Below are positions 18,113 through 26,220 of a DNA stretch of 64,000 nt, one piece after another. The notes below the pieces were generated by a model. It searched no databases and was not told where the DNA came from. It was given only the letters and a program-made list of their open reading frames with translations. The first letter of the stretch is position 1. The number at the start of each line of letters is the position of its first letter. Source of the stretch: Pelagicoccus mobilis (lineage in GTDB: Bacteria; Verrucomicrobiota; Verrucomicrobiia; Opitutales; Opitutaceae); NCBI RefSeq assembly GCF_016595505.1, contig NZ_JAENIL010000007.1, forward strand, positions 116,085 through 180,084, written 5' to 3'. A program made the position numbers and the translations under genes.

Positions 18113-18784
18113 ATGACCAAGCTCACCTCCCTCTTCATTGCCACCTTCAGCCTCCTACTAGCTGCTTGCAGCGAACCTCAGGAAGAGTGGATCACTCTCC
18201 TCAATAGGAACGATCTCTCCAACTGGACTTTCGACATAAAAGACGGCTCACCTATTGAAGAAACGTACAGCATCAAGAACGGTGTGCTTTCAGTATTCGG
18301 GGCGGGCAAGGATGTCGCCGTTATCCGCACCAAGAAAGACTTCTCTAACTTCGAACTCGAGTACGAATGGCGTTGGCCTAACGAACCAGGCAATAGCGGG
18401 TGCCTCATCTTCTGCAGCACTCCTCGCGAGCGCAATGTCTGGCCCAAGTCGCTCGAGATTCAAATGGCGAACGGCAATGCAGGAGACTTCATCTACATTG
18501 GCGAGACCATCGAAGTCACCGAAGCCCAGGTTGCTCAGACCGACCCAAACAACCCCAAAGACTGGCGAGTGCGCCTTCGCCACAATCTTACAGATGACTC
18601 CGAAAAGCCCGCCGGCGAATGGAATCACGCTCGCATCATTTCCGACAACGGGAACGTAAGTGTATACGTCAACGGTGAGCTCGTAAACAAAGGTTGGAAC
18701 GCAACCGGCCGCGCCGGAGCGATCTGCTTCCAAGCCGAAAAGGCCGACGTGCAATATCGCGGGATAAAGATTCTTCCCCGCTAA
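18113..18784 (+). CDS. DUF1080 (3-keto-disaccharide hydrolase type) lipoprotein
   Basis: 223 residues with a lipoprotein signal ending LLLAAC (Cys19). The mature part is one DUF1080 jelly-roll: EEWITLLNRNDLSNWTF, FELEYEWRWPNEPGNSGCLIF, SLEIQMANGNAGDF and GEWNHARIISDNGNVSVYVNGELV. This family (also called 3-keto-disaccharide hydrolase) includes enzymes that cleave 3-keto-glycosides made by Gfo/Idh/MocA-type oxidation, and such a gene lies immediately upstream. Attachment to the periplasmic face of a membrane is expected. The stop overlaps the stop of the convergent phosphatase gene in a shared CTAA (18781-18784). The actual catalytic activity is inferred from the family. Confidence 0.9.
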   Translation: MTKLTSLFIATFSLLLAACSEPQEEWITLLNRNDLSNWTFDIKDGSPIEETYSIKNGVLSVFGAGKDVAVIRTKKDFSNFELEYEWRWPNEPGNSGCLIFCSTPRERNVWPKSLEIQMANGNAGDFIYIGETIEVTEAQVAQTDPNNPKDWRVRLRHNLTDDSEKPAGEWNHARIISDNGNVSVYVNGELVNKGWNATGRAGAICFQAEKADVQYRGIKILPR

Positions 18785-20223
18785 ACCCGTTTCACAGTGA
18801 GCAAAGTCAGATCGTCGTCATAGGACGTCTTGCCGCTAAACCCATCAAGCGCATTGAGCACCCCTGCGTTGATTGCAGAGGCCTTGTGCTTCCTCAGCGA
18901 TCTCACCGAGTCGGCCAGCCGAGCCGCAGAAAACTCCTTGCCCGTCGAATTCGCGGTTTCGATCACGCCATCCGTAAAGGCTACAAAGATATCGCCTGCC
19001 ACAAACGGAACGCACTTTTCCTCCAAAAACGGATCGAATTGCTCCGGCTCCATCATCCCCACCGGAAAACCTTCGCTATCCGGAAAGCTCGCGTTGGAAA
19101 GAGCCCGGCTTTTGTCGAAAGAGCACAGAAGCGGACGCTCGTGTCCCGCCCGGGCAAAGCGAATCTCGCTCCGCTCCAAATCGACGACCGCGTAAAACAC
19201 AGTCACATACATGTCCTGCTTCACTTCCCCGGTCATCGCTCGGTTCAACTCCTTCAACACCTTAAGTGGCGAATCCTCGCGTTGAGCCAAACGATGCAAG
19301 TTGGTCCGGCAAATCGCCATGATCAGCGATGCCGGTATCCCTTTTCCCGATACATCTGCGACCGCGAGTCCGAATTTCTGTTCTCCAAGCGGAATCACAT
19401 CGTACAAATCGCCGCCAATCGTATGCGAAGAGACGTAGCGAGCATCAAGCTCCACCCCCGCGATCTCGGGCAAGGATTGCGGCAACAGCATCAGTTGGAT
19501 ATTCCGGGCGATCGCCAGATCCATATCGATCTGCTTTCGCTCCATCAACAGGGTCAGGAAAGTCTTGTTGCGAATCGCGATGCCCGCTTGCTCCGCCAAC
19601 GATTGCACCACCGAGGCATCCGTACTGCTAAAGGCTGCTCCATCCGCCGAGTTCGCCACCGCCAAAACGCCCAACACCTCGTCACGAAATACGATCGGAG
19701 CGCAGATCGCGGAGGTCACCCGCAACGACGCGTCATCATGCTTCACCACCCTCGGATCAGTCCGGCCATCCGCGACCAATATCGTTTTGCGCGTGCGGCA
19801 CGCCTCGCCCGTGACCCCCTCCGTAATCGGAAACTCTTCCGACTTCAGCACGCTCTCGATGAACTTCGCTCGCGTCGCGATCTTCGCCCGCACGTGCTCA
19901 GGCAATGGCCGGTGCGGGGGAAACAAGCCCTCCACCGCTACGCTCTTCAAAGTGCCTCTGTCAGTTTTTTCGAATACACACGCGCTCAAAGCCCCCGTGC
20001 TTACGATCGACGCGTGCACGATCCGTTGGAAAAACTCCTCCTTGCCAAGCTCATCGCCCAAAGCCAGCACCATCTCATGCATGAAGTCCGCCACAATCAG
20101 CTTTTCCTGCTGAGCCAGCTGGGCACGCTCCAGATACTCCGAGCTGCGCTTGATCTCGCGGAAATACAACCAGCCGAGAAATCCAGCTAACAGCAAAAGG
20201 GTAAAGGTGAACAGCAGACTCAT
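18781..20223 (-). CDS. GAF domain SpoIIE-type (PP2C) protein serine phosphatase
   Basis: 480 residues. There is one N-terminal membrane helix (LLFTFTLLLLAGFLGWLYF), a short coiled coil, and a GAF domain at about residues 60-215 (GVTGEACRTRKTILVADGR, ICAPIVFRDEVLGVLAVAN). The C-terminus is a SpoIIE/RsbU phosphatase domain starting DLAIARNIQLMLLPQSLPEI, with metal-binding Asp residues in TIGGDLYDVI, LAVADVSGKGIPASL and DIFVAFTDGVIET. It probably dephosphorylates a STAS-domain antagonist in a partner-switching circuit. The STAS gene lies just upstream on the same strand, which supports this. No RsbW-type kinase is in the window. Confidence 0.92.
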   Translation of the reverse strand: MSLLFTFTLLLLAGFLGWLYFREIKRSSEYLERAQLAQQEKLIVADFMHEMVLALGDELGKEEFFQRIVHASIVSTGALSACVFEKTDRGTLKSVAVEGLFPPHRPLPEHVRAKIATRAKFIESVLKSEEFPITEGVTGEACRTRKTILVADGRTDPRVVKHDDASLRVTSAICAPIVFRDEVLGVLAVANSADGAAFSSTDASVVQSLAEQAGIAIRNKTFLTLLMERKQIDMDLAIARNIQLMLLPQSLPEIAGVELDARYVSSHTIGGDLYDVIPLGEQKFGLAVADVSGKGIPASLIMAICRTNLHRLAQREDSPLKVLKELNRAMTGEVKQDMYVTVFYAVVDLERSEIRFARAGHERPLLCSFDKSRALSNASFPDSEGFPVGMMEPEQFDPFLEEKCVPFVAGDIFVAFTDGVIETANSTGKEFSAARLADSVRSLRKHKASAINAGVLNALDGFSGKTSYDDDLTLLTVKRV

Positions 20224-20294
20224 GAGTTGGGGTTTCGTCTGAAAAAAGAGCTAGCGTTTTCGCCAGCGAGCCCGCCGGAGATAGACACAGGAAA

Positions 20295-20318
20295 GCGCGG
20301 ATTGGATCCAAGCCGCGC
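20295..20318 (-). promoter_or_regulatory. Inverted repeat between STAS and phosphatase genes
   Basis: GCGCGG and CCGCGC flank the palindrome TTGGATCCAA in the 163-bp spacer. On the minus strand it is followed by only three T residues, so it may be an attenuator, processing site or operator rather than a full terminator. Confidence 0.4.
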
Positions 20319-20386
20319 CTTCTAAAAATGATATACCAACAACCCCCCCCATCTCGAACTATCCGAATGAGGTCATTCTCTCGATA

Positions 20387-20899
20387 CTAGGCTTCGTCCT
20401 CAACCCGATTCTTCAGGTAGGCGATCACGTCCTGGAATTTCTCCTTGTTGTCCGAATCCGCAGCCACGAGGTTCTCGTGTGCTTCCAGACAAAGACGGGC
20501 GTTCTCCAGTTCATTGAGCTGCTTGGCGCTCAGGGCGGTCGTCGCACCGACTCCCGTGGTCAGCGGGCCATCGCCAGCATCCACGGTCGCGATCCGATGC
20601 AGACCGAGGTTCTTGACCAACTCGAGATTTCGATCGCTCAAGCGAGACAGAACAAGCGAGCCCTTGGGCTCAAGTCGGCGAAGCTCCAAAGCGCAACCCG
20701 CCAATACGCCCAGCACGGTGCTGTCCATTCCCGAGCACTGGCTGAAGTCAAAAACGAAGTCACGCTTCCCTGACGCATAAGAGCTTTTGAGAAACTCCTT
20801 CAACGGCACCACGTTCTGGAACGATGCACGACCCGCTATCCGTACTGCAACTGGGCTGGAGTACGGATCAACTAGGAAAACAGGATTCTCTTCTGGCAT
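20387..20899 (-). CDS. STAS domain protein, anti-sigma factor antagonist-like
   Basis: 170 residues from ATG 20899; a TTG at 20938 also opens the frame but adds a non-family extension. A STAS domain covers about residues 15-110, with the signature FDFSQCSGMDSTVLGVLAGC. Ser60 in MDST matches the phosphorylated serine of SpoIIAA/RsbV-type antagonists. The C-terminal 60 residues (LSAKQLNELENARLCLEAHENL) are helical and not part of the minimal domain, suggesting an added interaction module. It is encoded upstream of and in the same direction as a GAF-SpoIIE phosphatase, its likely activator. It would sequester an anti-sigma or other kinase when dephosphorylated; that partner is not in the window. 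Confidence 0.87.
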   Translation of the reverse strand: MPEENPVFLVDPYSSPVAVRIAGRASFQNVVPLKEFLKSSYASGKRDFVFDFSQCSGMDSTVLGVLAGCALELRRLEPKGSLVLSRLSDRNLELVKNLGLHRIATVDAGDGPLTTGVGATTALSAKQLNELENARLCLEAHENLVAADSDNKEKFQDVIAYLKNRVEDEA

Positions 20900-21138
20900 A
20901 ACTTCGAAACGCGTATTTGTGGGACAACGCTGTGACAAACTAGACTGTATTCAACGAGCGGTCTTGATGTTATCCCGTAAAACATACGGGTGAATACCAA
21001 GGTTGCGAATATATTCTACCTCAATGTCGGTATCAACTCGCATATTCACTTCTTATTCACCGGCTTAGCCGACTCGGAAGAGAGCGCTCCCTGAAATTTC
21101 CGCCTGCAAGACGGATGGAGTGGGAAATGAGTATAACT

Positions 21139-21170
21139 AAAAACAGGGCGACCCGAAGTCAGAGCCGCCC
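21139..21170 (-). terminator. Intrinsic terminator of the peroxiredoxin gene
   Basis: On the minus strand a GGGCGGC/GTCGCCC stem (7 bp with one G-T pair) is followed by TGTTTTT, 27 bp after the stop codon. Confidence 0.72.
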
Positions 21171-21196
21171 CGGAAAAAACGAGAGCGGGCAAAAGC

Positions 21197-21667
21197 CTAG
21201 GCCAAAGCCGCCTTGATCGCGTCGAAGTTCGGCAGCTGCTTAGGGTCGTCGCTGGACTCCGCGTAGATCACTTCGCCATCCTTGCTGATGACGAACGCAG
21301 CGCGCTTGGAAACGCCCTTGAACCCGATAAGATCCTCGAAGAGCACGTCGTAGGCCGTGGAGACTTCCTTGTTGAAGTCGCTCAGCAGCGGAAAGGTCAA
21401 GCCGTTCGCCTTAGCGAAGGCTTCCTGAGAAAACGGGCTGTCGACGCTGATGCCGTACACCTTCGCGTTGAGACCTTCGTAGTCAGCCAGCGAATCGCGG
21501 ATGCCGCAAAGCTCCGCTTCGCAAACGCTCGTAAACGCGAGCGGGAAAAAAAGCAGAACCGAGGCAGACTCGCCGTAGTTCGCGCTAAGCGTGACGTCGG
21601 CCAAACCTTCGTCGTTTTTGCTCTTCAAAGTGAAATCCGGTGCCTGTGAGCCAGTCGCAATTGCCAT
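21197..21667 (-). CDS. Peroxiredoxin (thiol peroxidase, AhpE/Bcp-like)
   Basis: 156 residues. The active-site block LLFFPLAFTSVCEAELC shows the P-x3-T-x2-C signature, with peroxidatic Cys49 and a candidate resolving Cys54 five residues later. Other family features are GSQAPDFTLKS at the N-terminus, VYGISVDSPFSQEAFA in the middle, and the FVISKDGEVIYAE strand. It reduces hydrogen peroxide or alkyl hydroperoxides in the cytosol using thiol donors. The CxxxxC spacing resembles atypical two-Cys Prx; AhpE members often have only one Cys, so subfamily is uncertain. It is monocistronic, with its own terminator. Confidence 0.92.
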   Translation of the reverse strand: MAIATGSQAPDFTLKSKNDEGLADVTLSANYGESASVLLFFPLAFTSVCEAELCGIRDSLADYEGLNAKVYGISVDSPFSQEAFAKANGLTFPLLSDFNKEVSTAYDVLFEDLIGFKGVSKRAAFVISKDGEVIYAESSDDPKQLPNFDAIKAALA

Positions 21668-21864
21668 AGTCTTGATGTGTTTTGCTTGGATGCGGTTAAC
21701 AAGGAGTCGGCAAGCATTACCCTTTCCCCTTTTGGGGCAAATCGAAAGTTGGCCGAATACAGGGAAATCAAGCCTCTTTTAAAGTGGAAATCAAACCGAC
21801 CGAAGGTTTCCTATTAATGAAATTGTTGCACCGCCACAATTCGCCTCCCAGCCAATCCAAATTC

Positions 21865-23094
21865 ATGAGAAAAGTCTCCGCCGTACTTTGTATTCTAATC
21901 GCCAGCATTGGTCTCTACCTCGCCAGCTGCAACACAACCTCCGACCAGAGGACAAACTCTCCGGCTCCCGTTCAAGACATACCAGATTGGGGCGCGCCTC
22001 CGCCGCGAAAAACCGCACCCCGTCCCGCTCCCCCCAGAGACATATCCTTCGGCAATAAGGAGACCCCAGCGATTCAAGCTCTCCCCGAAGGAGCCTACCA
22101 TCGCGTCGACGTACTCTACGGCACCAGCCGAGCCCGCACCGGAGAAGAGGACCCCAACGCGTTTTATGGCATCGAGCGCGGTCAGCTCGAATACGGAGTC
22201 TGCCAAGTATCCATACCCCTCGACCACGAAGTCGGCCAACTCGAGTCTCCCACATGGTGGAAATTCGAATTCAGCGAAGACCCCGAAGACCACCTGATGC
22301 TTCGGCAAGTCGTCCCGCTTGAATGGGACAGTTTCACCAGCGCCTTGCGCCAAATGGCCGACGAGAGCGAAGGAAGCAACGCCTTCGTATTTATTCATGG
22401 ATACAACGTCACCTTCCGCGACGCCGCCCGCCGCACCGCCCAAATCCACCACGACCTGAAATTCGACGGAGTCCCCACCTTCTTCAGCTGGCCTTCCCAA
22501 GGCGAAATCACCCTCACCTCCTACACCCGCGACGAGACCAACGCCAAGTGGTCCTACTCCCTTCTCGAAGAGTTCCTAGCCAAGTTCGCCGACGAGTCGG
22601 AAGTCGAAAACCTCTACCTCGTCGCCCACTCCATGGGCACACGCGTACTCTCAAACGCCATCGCCGATCTCATGCAAAACCGCCCCGAACTCGAAGGACG
22701 CTTCAAAGAGATCATCCTCGCCGCCCCAGACATCGACGCGGACGTATTCAAAAAAGACCTCGCCCCACGCCTCCAGCAAGCCGCCCTCAACACCACCCTC
22801 TACGCCAACGAAGACGACCGCGCCCTCATGACCTCTCGCGAAGTCCACGGCGGCTACCCGCGCGCCGGCGACGCCGGAGAAAACCTGGTCGTGATCGAAG
22901 GCATCGACACCATCGACGCCACCGGAACCGACTCCAGCCTGCTGCGCCATTCCTACTTCGCGGAAGCCTTCTCCATAATCGAAGATATCAGGGAAATGGT
23001 AAACCTCTCCAAACCCGCCGACCAGAGAAGCAACATCACCCCCGCCAACTCCGCTGACGGCAATCTCCCCTACTATCGCGTTCAATCACCATAA
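21865..23094 (+). CDS. Lipoprotein alpha/beta hydrolase, DUF900 type
   Basis: 409 residues from ATG 21865. Starts at 21784 (GTG) and 21817 are possible, but 21865 gives a regular lipoprotein signal MRKVSAVLCILIASIGLYLASC. A Pro-rich linker follows (DWGAPPPRKTAPRPAPP), then the DUF900 hydrolase: VDVLYGTSRAR, a VFIHGYNVTFRDAARR oxyanion strand, PTFFSWPSQGE, and the nucleophile elbow LYLVAHSMGTRVL. Further on come EIILAAPDIDADVF with the likely acid and NLVVIEGIDTIDATG. Esterase or related activity in the envelope is expected; substrate unknown. DUF900 proteins are common as single genes in Gram-negatives. No operon partner is evident; the next gene starts 166 bp away. Confidence 0.88.
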   Translation: MRKVSAVLCILIASIGLYLASCNTTSDQRTNSPAPVQDIPDWGAPPPRKTAPRPAPPRDISFGNKETPAIQALPEGAYHRVDVLYGTSRARTGEEDPNAFYGIERGQLEYGVCQVSIPLDHEVGQLESPTWWKFEFSEDPEDHLMLRQVVPLEWDSFTSALRQMADESEGSNAFVFIHGYNVTFRDAARRTAQIHHDLKFDGVPTFFSWPSQGEITLTSYTRDETNAKWSYSLLEEFLAKFADESEVENLYLVAHSMGTRVLSNAIADLMQNRPELEGRFKEIILAAPDIDADVFKKDLAPRLQQAALNTTLYANEDDRALMTSREVHGGYPRAGDAGENLVVIEGIDTIDATGTDSSLLRHSYFAEAFSIIEDIREMVNLSKPADQRSNITPANSADGNLPYYRVQSP

Positions 23095-23128
23095 GTTCAG
23101 CTTCACCCTCCCCTGAGCCCGCCTAAAT

Positions 23129-23146
23129 ACCTGATAAATCTCAGGT
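23129..23146. promoter_or_regulatory. Short inverted repeat upstream of the hybrid kinase
   Basis: ACCTGA and TCAGGT are separated by TAAATC, about 115 bp before the kinase ATG. It is a possible operator, but a 6-bp arm can occur by chance. Confidence 0.3.
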
Positions 23147-23260
23147 AAATCGCGCGCGCTCATATTGCAGTTACGGATGTAGCTAGTATTTAGGTATCTT
23201 CAGCTGACGAGCGGAGAACGACTCCGCCAGCCTATGCAGAATCATTCCTAGACTTATCAC

Positions 23261-24985
23261 ATGAGCGCCGATCAACCTTCCACGGAACAGTCACGCATAA
23301 AGGAGCTCGAAGCTGAGCTCGCCAAATACAAGGCCCGCGAAGAGCTCATCAACAAGTTCTTCGGACTCGAACTCTACAAGCTGGGCCAAGCCTTTTTCGA
23401 CAAGACCGTCCTCTTGCTCGCAGAGCTTCTCGAAGTCGACTATGCCTTTATCGGCCGACTCGAAGGGCTAAAATCCGTCACCACCACCTCCCTCTGTGTC
23501 AAAGGCGAAATCGCCCCCAACTTCACCTACGAGCTGGAGCACACCCCTTGCTCCAACGTCATAGACTTCGGCCCCTGCATCTACGAAAGCGGCGTCTCCC
23601 AACTCTTCCCCAAAGACGAACTTCTCGTCCAAATGGGAGTGGACTCCTACGTCGGCGTCCCACTCTTCAACACAGACTGCAAGCCCCTTGGCATCCTAGT
23701 CCTCCTTCACAACAAGCCGATCCGCAACCCCAAGCTCGTCGAGTCCTTCCTCCTCATGTTCGCAGGTCGAGCCAGCGCCGAACTCGAACACCACGACCAC
23801 GCCCTAGAACTTCAAACGCGCAACGAACAACTCGTCATCGCCAAGCAACAGGCCGAAGAGAGCGACCGCCTCAAAACCGCCTTCCTCGCCAACATGAGCC
23901 ACGAGATCCGCACTCCGATGAACGCCATCATCGGCTTCTCCAGCCTGCTCGAGGACCCCGAAAACACAGGGGAAGAACGCGACGAGTACCTTTCCCACAT
24001 CAAAGAACGCAGCGAAGACCTGCTCAAACTAGTCGACGACGTCATCGATCTATCCCGCATCGAGGCAAACGCCGTAGAGCTCACCTCCACTCCGATCGAG
24101 CTAATCCCGCTCCTCCAGAAAGCCGCCGCCCAACAACAGAAGCTCGCCGCCAGAAAACGAACTCCCTTGCGCGTCAATCTCGAGCTCGCTCCCGACCTCC
24201 CTCAAACGGTCAACGCAGACAAAGGGGCTCTCAACCAGTGCTTAAACAACCTCCTCTCCAACTCGCTCAAATTCACTGACAAAGGCTCTATCACCATCGC
24301 CGCCGAACGAAACGGCGACACCCTCGAACTCTCCGTCGCCGACACCGGCCCCGGCGTTTCCCCCGAACACGCCAAACAGATCTTCGAGCGCTTCATGCAA
24401 GCCGACAACAGCGCCACTCGCCTGCACGGCGGCTCAGGCCTCGGACTCGCCATCACCAAAAGCCTGATCGAACTCATGGGAGGACAGGTCACGGTCGAAA
24501 CAACCGACCAGCGAGAAAGCGGAGCCCTATTCAGAATCCACCTCCCAATCAACGAAGCAGAGAACAGCGCCACCCAAACTCAATCCACCGCGCCCTTCGC
24601 CACCCAAAGCGTCAAAAAGACCAAGCTCCTCGTGGTAGAAGACGACGAATTCAACCAAGTCGTCATCACCAAGCTTCTGCAAAAAGACGGAGCCGACGTC
24701 TCTTGCGTCGCCAGCGCCGCCGACGCCCTCGAGTTTTGCAAAAGCAATCCAGATACCGGAGCCGTCTTCATGGACGTACACATGCCCGGCGGCAGCGGCC
24801 TGGACTGCACCCGCGAGCTCAAAAAGCTCTACCCGCAGCTACCCGTCATCATCCAGTCCGCCTCGGTCTTCGATCGCGACCGAGCAAACGCAAAAGACGC
24901 CGGAGCCGACGCCTTCCTCGCCAAGCCCATGTCTCGCGAAGCCCTCCGAGAATGCCTGACCGCTATCGGCGTGAACAGCAATTAA
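23261..24985 (+). CDS. Soluble hybrid histidine kinase: GAF-HisKA-HATPase-receiver
   Basis: 574 residues with no membrane segment. A short coiled coil leads to a GAF domain at about residues 40-185 (LLEVDYAFIGRLEG, DSYVGVPLFNTDCKPLGILVL). HisKA follows with the H-box FLANMSHEIRTPMNAIIGFS (His214), then HATPase motifs NNLLSNSLKFT, ADTGPGVSPEHAKQIFERF and GGSGLGLAITKSLIELMGG. The C-terminal receiver has KLLVVEDDEFNQ, phospho-acceptor Asp505 in VFMDVHMPGGSG, and a conserved Lys in AFLAKPMS. It would sense a cytosolic small molecule via GAF and pass phosphate through its receiver to an unlinked phosphotransfer protein. No output regulator is adjacent. It lies just upstream of the giant-protein locus, but no direct link can be shown. 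Confidence 0.94.
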   Translation: MSADQPSTEQSRIKELEAELAKYKAREELINKFFGLELYKLGQAFFDKTVLLLAELLEVDYAFIGRLEGLKSVTTTSLCVKGEIAPNFTYELEHTPCSNVIDFGPCIYESGVSQLFPKDELLVQMGVDSYVGVPLFNTDCKPLGILVLLHNKPIRNPKLVESFLLMFAGRASAELEHHDHALELQTRNEQLVIAKQQAEESDRLKTAFLANMSHEIRTPMNAIIGFSSLLEDPENTGEERDEYLSHIKERSEDLLKLVDDVIDLSRIEANAVELTSTPIELIPLLQKAAAQQQKLAARKRTPLRVNLELAPDLPQTVNADKGALNQCLNNLLSNSLKFTDKGSITIAAERNGDTLELSVADTGPGVSPEHAKQIFERFMQADNSATRLHGGSGLGLAITKSLIELMGGQVTVETTDQRESGALFRIHLPINEAENSATQTQSTAPFATQSVKKTKLLVVEDDEFNQVVITKLLQKDGADVSCVASAADALEFCKSNPDTGAVFMDVHMPGGSGLDCTRELKKLYPQLPVIIQSASVFDRDRANAKDAGADAFLAKPMSREALRECLTAIGVNSN

Positions 24986-25107
24986 GCCCAGCTAATTCCA
25001 CAGCTCCCCCCTCTCGGCAAGCCACTTAGAGTTTGCCAAAATCAAAGGCTAAGCATTACCTGCGCTACTTAGCCTTTACACTTTTTTTAATCCAACCAAC
25101 CGACTCC

Positions 25108-26154
25108 ATGCGTCTGATCACCGCACTGCTAGCCTGTACCCTCACTGTATCTGCATCCCACGCAGCGACCCACACCGTCGACAACGCCAACCCCGGCGCA
25201 GCCGACTTCGACACCCTCTCGGCAGCTATCACAGCTGCCGCTGCAGGAGACACTCTCATCCTCGCCGGCTCGTCCACATCCTACGGTAGTGTCACCCTCA
25301 ACAAAGAGCTCCACCTCATAGGCCCGGGTTGGTTCATCGAAGGAAACTTCCCCGATGCCTCCGAAACCCACGGAGCCATCATCGACAAGGTCACCATCAA
25401 CTCCCTGGCCGGCTCAGGCTCTTCCCTCACCAGTCTACAAATTGGTGTCGTCGATCTCGACGACACCTCCGACATCCTCGTCCAGCGACTCGGACCGACC
25501 TATTCGACCGGCACCGTATTCATAAACGTAAACGACGTCACCAATTCCACCATCCGCCAAAACTACCGAGCCCAGGTCAGCGGCGGCACGCTTAGCAATA
25601 CCAACAGCAACCTCAAGATTCACAACAACATCCTCATCGGATCCGGCCTCCACACGACTCTCCATAACAGCGACGTATCCTATAATCTACTACGCGGATA
25701 TCTCATTGCCATCGAAGGTGGCACATTGCGCTACAACATCCTCGCCCCCGACACCTCCTGCCAGCTCACCCTCACCAACGCCCTCGCTGAATACAACATC
25801 GTCGACGCCTCCCAAAACAACACCGGCAACGACAAAAACGTCTGGCCGGAAGACAAAAACATAAACGACGCCGACGAAACCACCTTCTTCGCAGGAGGCT
25901 CCTTCGACGCCCGCTACAAACTCGCTCCCGGCAGCGAGGCGGCAAACATCCTCGACACCGGCATAGACGCCGGCCCCTTTTCCGGCGATCACCCCTACGT
26001 CCCATCCGGAATGCCTAGCGTTCCCGTCGTTTTCCAAGTCTCCGCTCCACCAACTCTCGAAGTGGGACAAACCTTCAAGCTCAGCTTCAAAGCCACCGCA
26101 GAGCCCACCATAGAAGAAGAAGGCGGAACCGACGACGTCCCCCTCGACCTCTAG
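25108..26154 (+). CDS. Secreted beta-helix-like protein preceding the giant gene
   Basis: 348 residues from ATG 25108, which starts a signal peptide (MRLITALLACTLTVSASHA); the frame is open from a TTG at 25033. It opens like parallel beta-helix proteins (HTVDNANPGAADFDTLSAAI, GDTLILAGSS, KELHLIGPG). Repeated short beta segments rich in N, T and S follow (NSTIRQNYRAQVSGGTLSN, LKIHNNILIGSG, LRYNILAPD). The C-terminal tail GDHPYVPSGMPSVPVVFQV and an acidic end are notable: similar tails occur, to my knowledge, in Bacteroidota/Verrucomicrobiota proteins encoded beside genes whose products begin EYFxxTDPGxGNG, as the next gene does. Function is unknown; a surface or extracellular location is likely. 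Confidence 0.78.
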   Translation: MRLITALLACTLTVSASHAATHTVDNANPGAADFDTLSAAITAAAAGDTLILAGSSTSYGSVTLNKELHLIGPGWFIEGNFPDASETHGAIIDKVTINSLAGSGSSLTSLQIGVVDLDDTSDILVQRLGPTYSTGTVFINVNDVTNSTIRQNYRAQVSGGTLSNTNSNLKIHNNILIGSGLHTTLHNSDVSYNLLRGYLIAIEGGTLRYNILAPDTSCQLTLTNALAEYNIVDASQNNTGNDKNVWPEDKNINDADETTFFAGGSFDARYKLAPGSEAANILDTGIDAGPFSGDHPYVPSGMPSVPVVFQVSAPPTLEVGQTFKLSFKATAEPTIEEEGGTDDVPLDL

Positions 26155-26164
26155 AAACGCCCTC

Positions 26165-26191
26165 TGTGGGAAGCGGCCTTGTGCCGCGATC
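26165..26191. repeat. Intergenic repeat, family E copy 1
   Basis: TGTGGGAAGCGGCCTTGTG followed by CCGCGATC sits in the 66-bp gap before the giant gene. It matches the left half of the element at 62721-62784 with two substitutions. Confidence 0.6.
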
Positions 26192-26220
26192 AATAGCCTC
26201 ATCCAACTCATCCAAATCCA

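Noticed and set aside
18694..20190. A 498-codon plus-strand open frame antisense to the SpoIIE phosphatase gene
   Set aside because: It is Arg/His/Leu-rich without domain motifs and mirrors the codon pattern of the real minus-strand gene, which has clear GAF and phosphatase motifs.
22323..23057. Long Arg/Pro-rich frame inside the DUF900 hydrolase gene
   Set aside because: Highly biased composition typical of a shifted frame; the overlapping gene has an intact nucleophile elbow and signal peptide.
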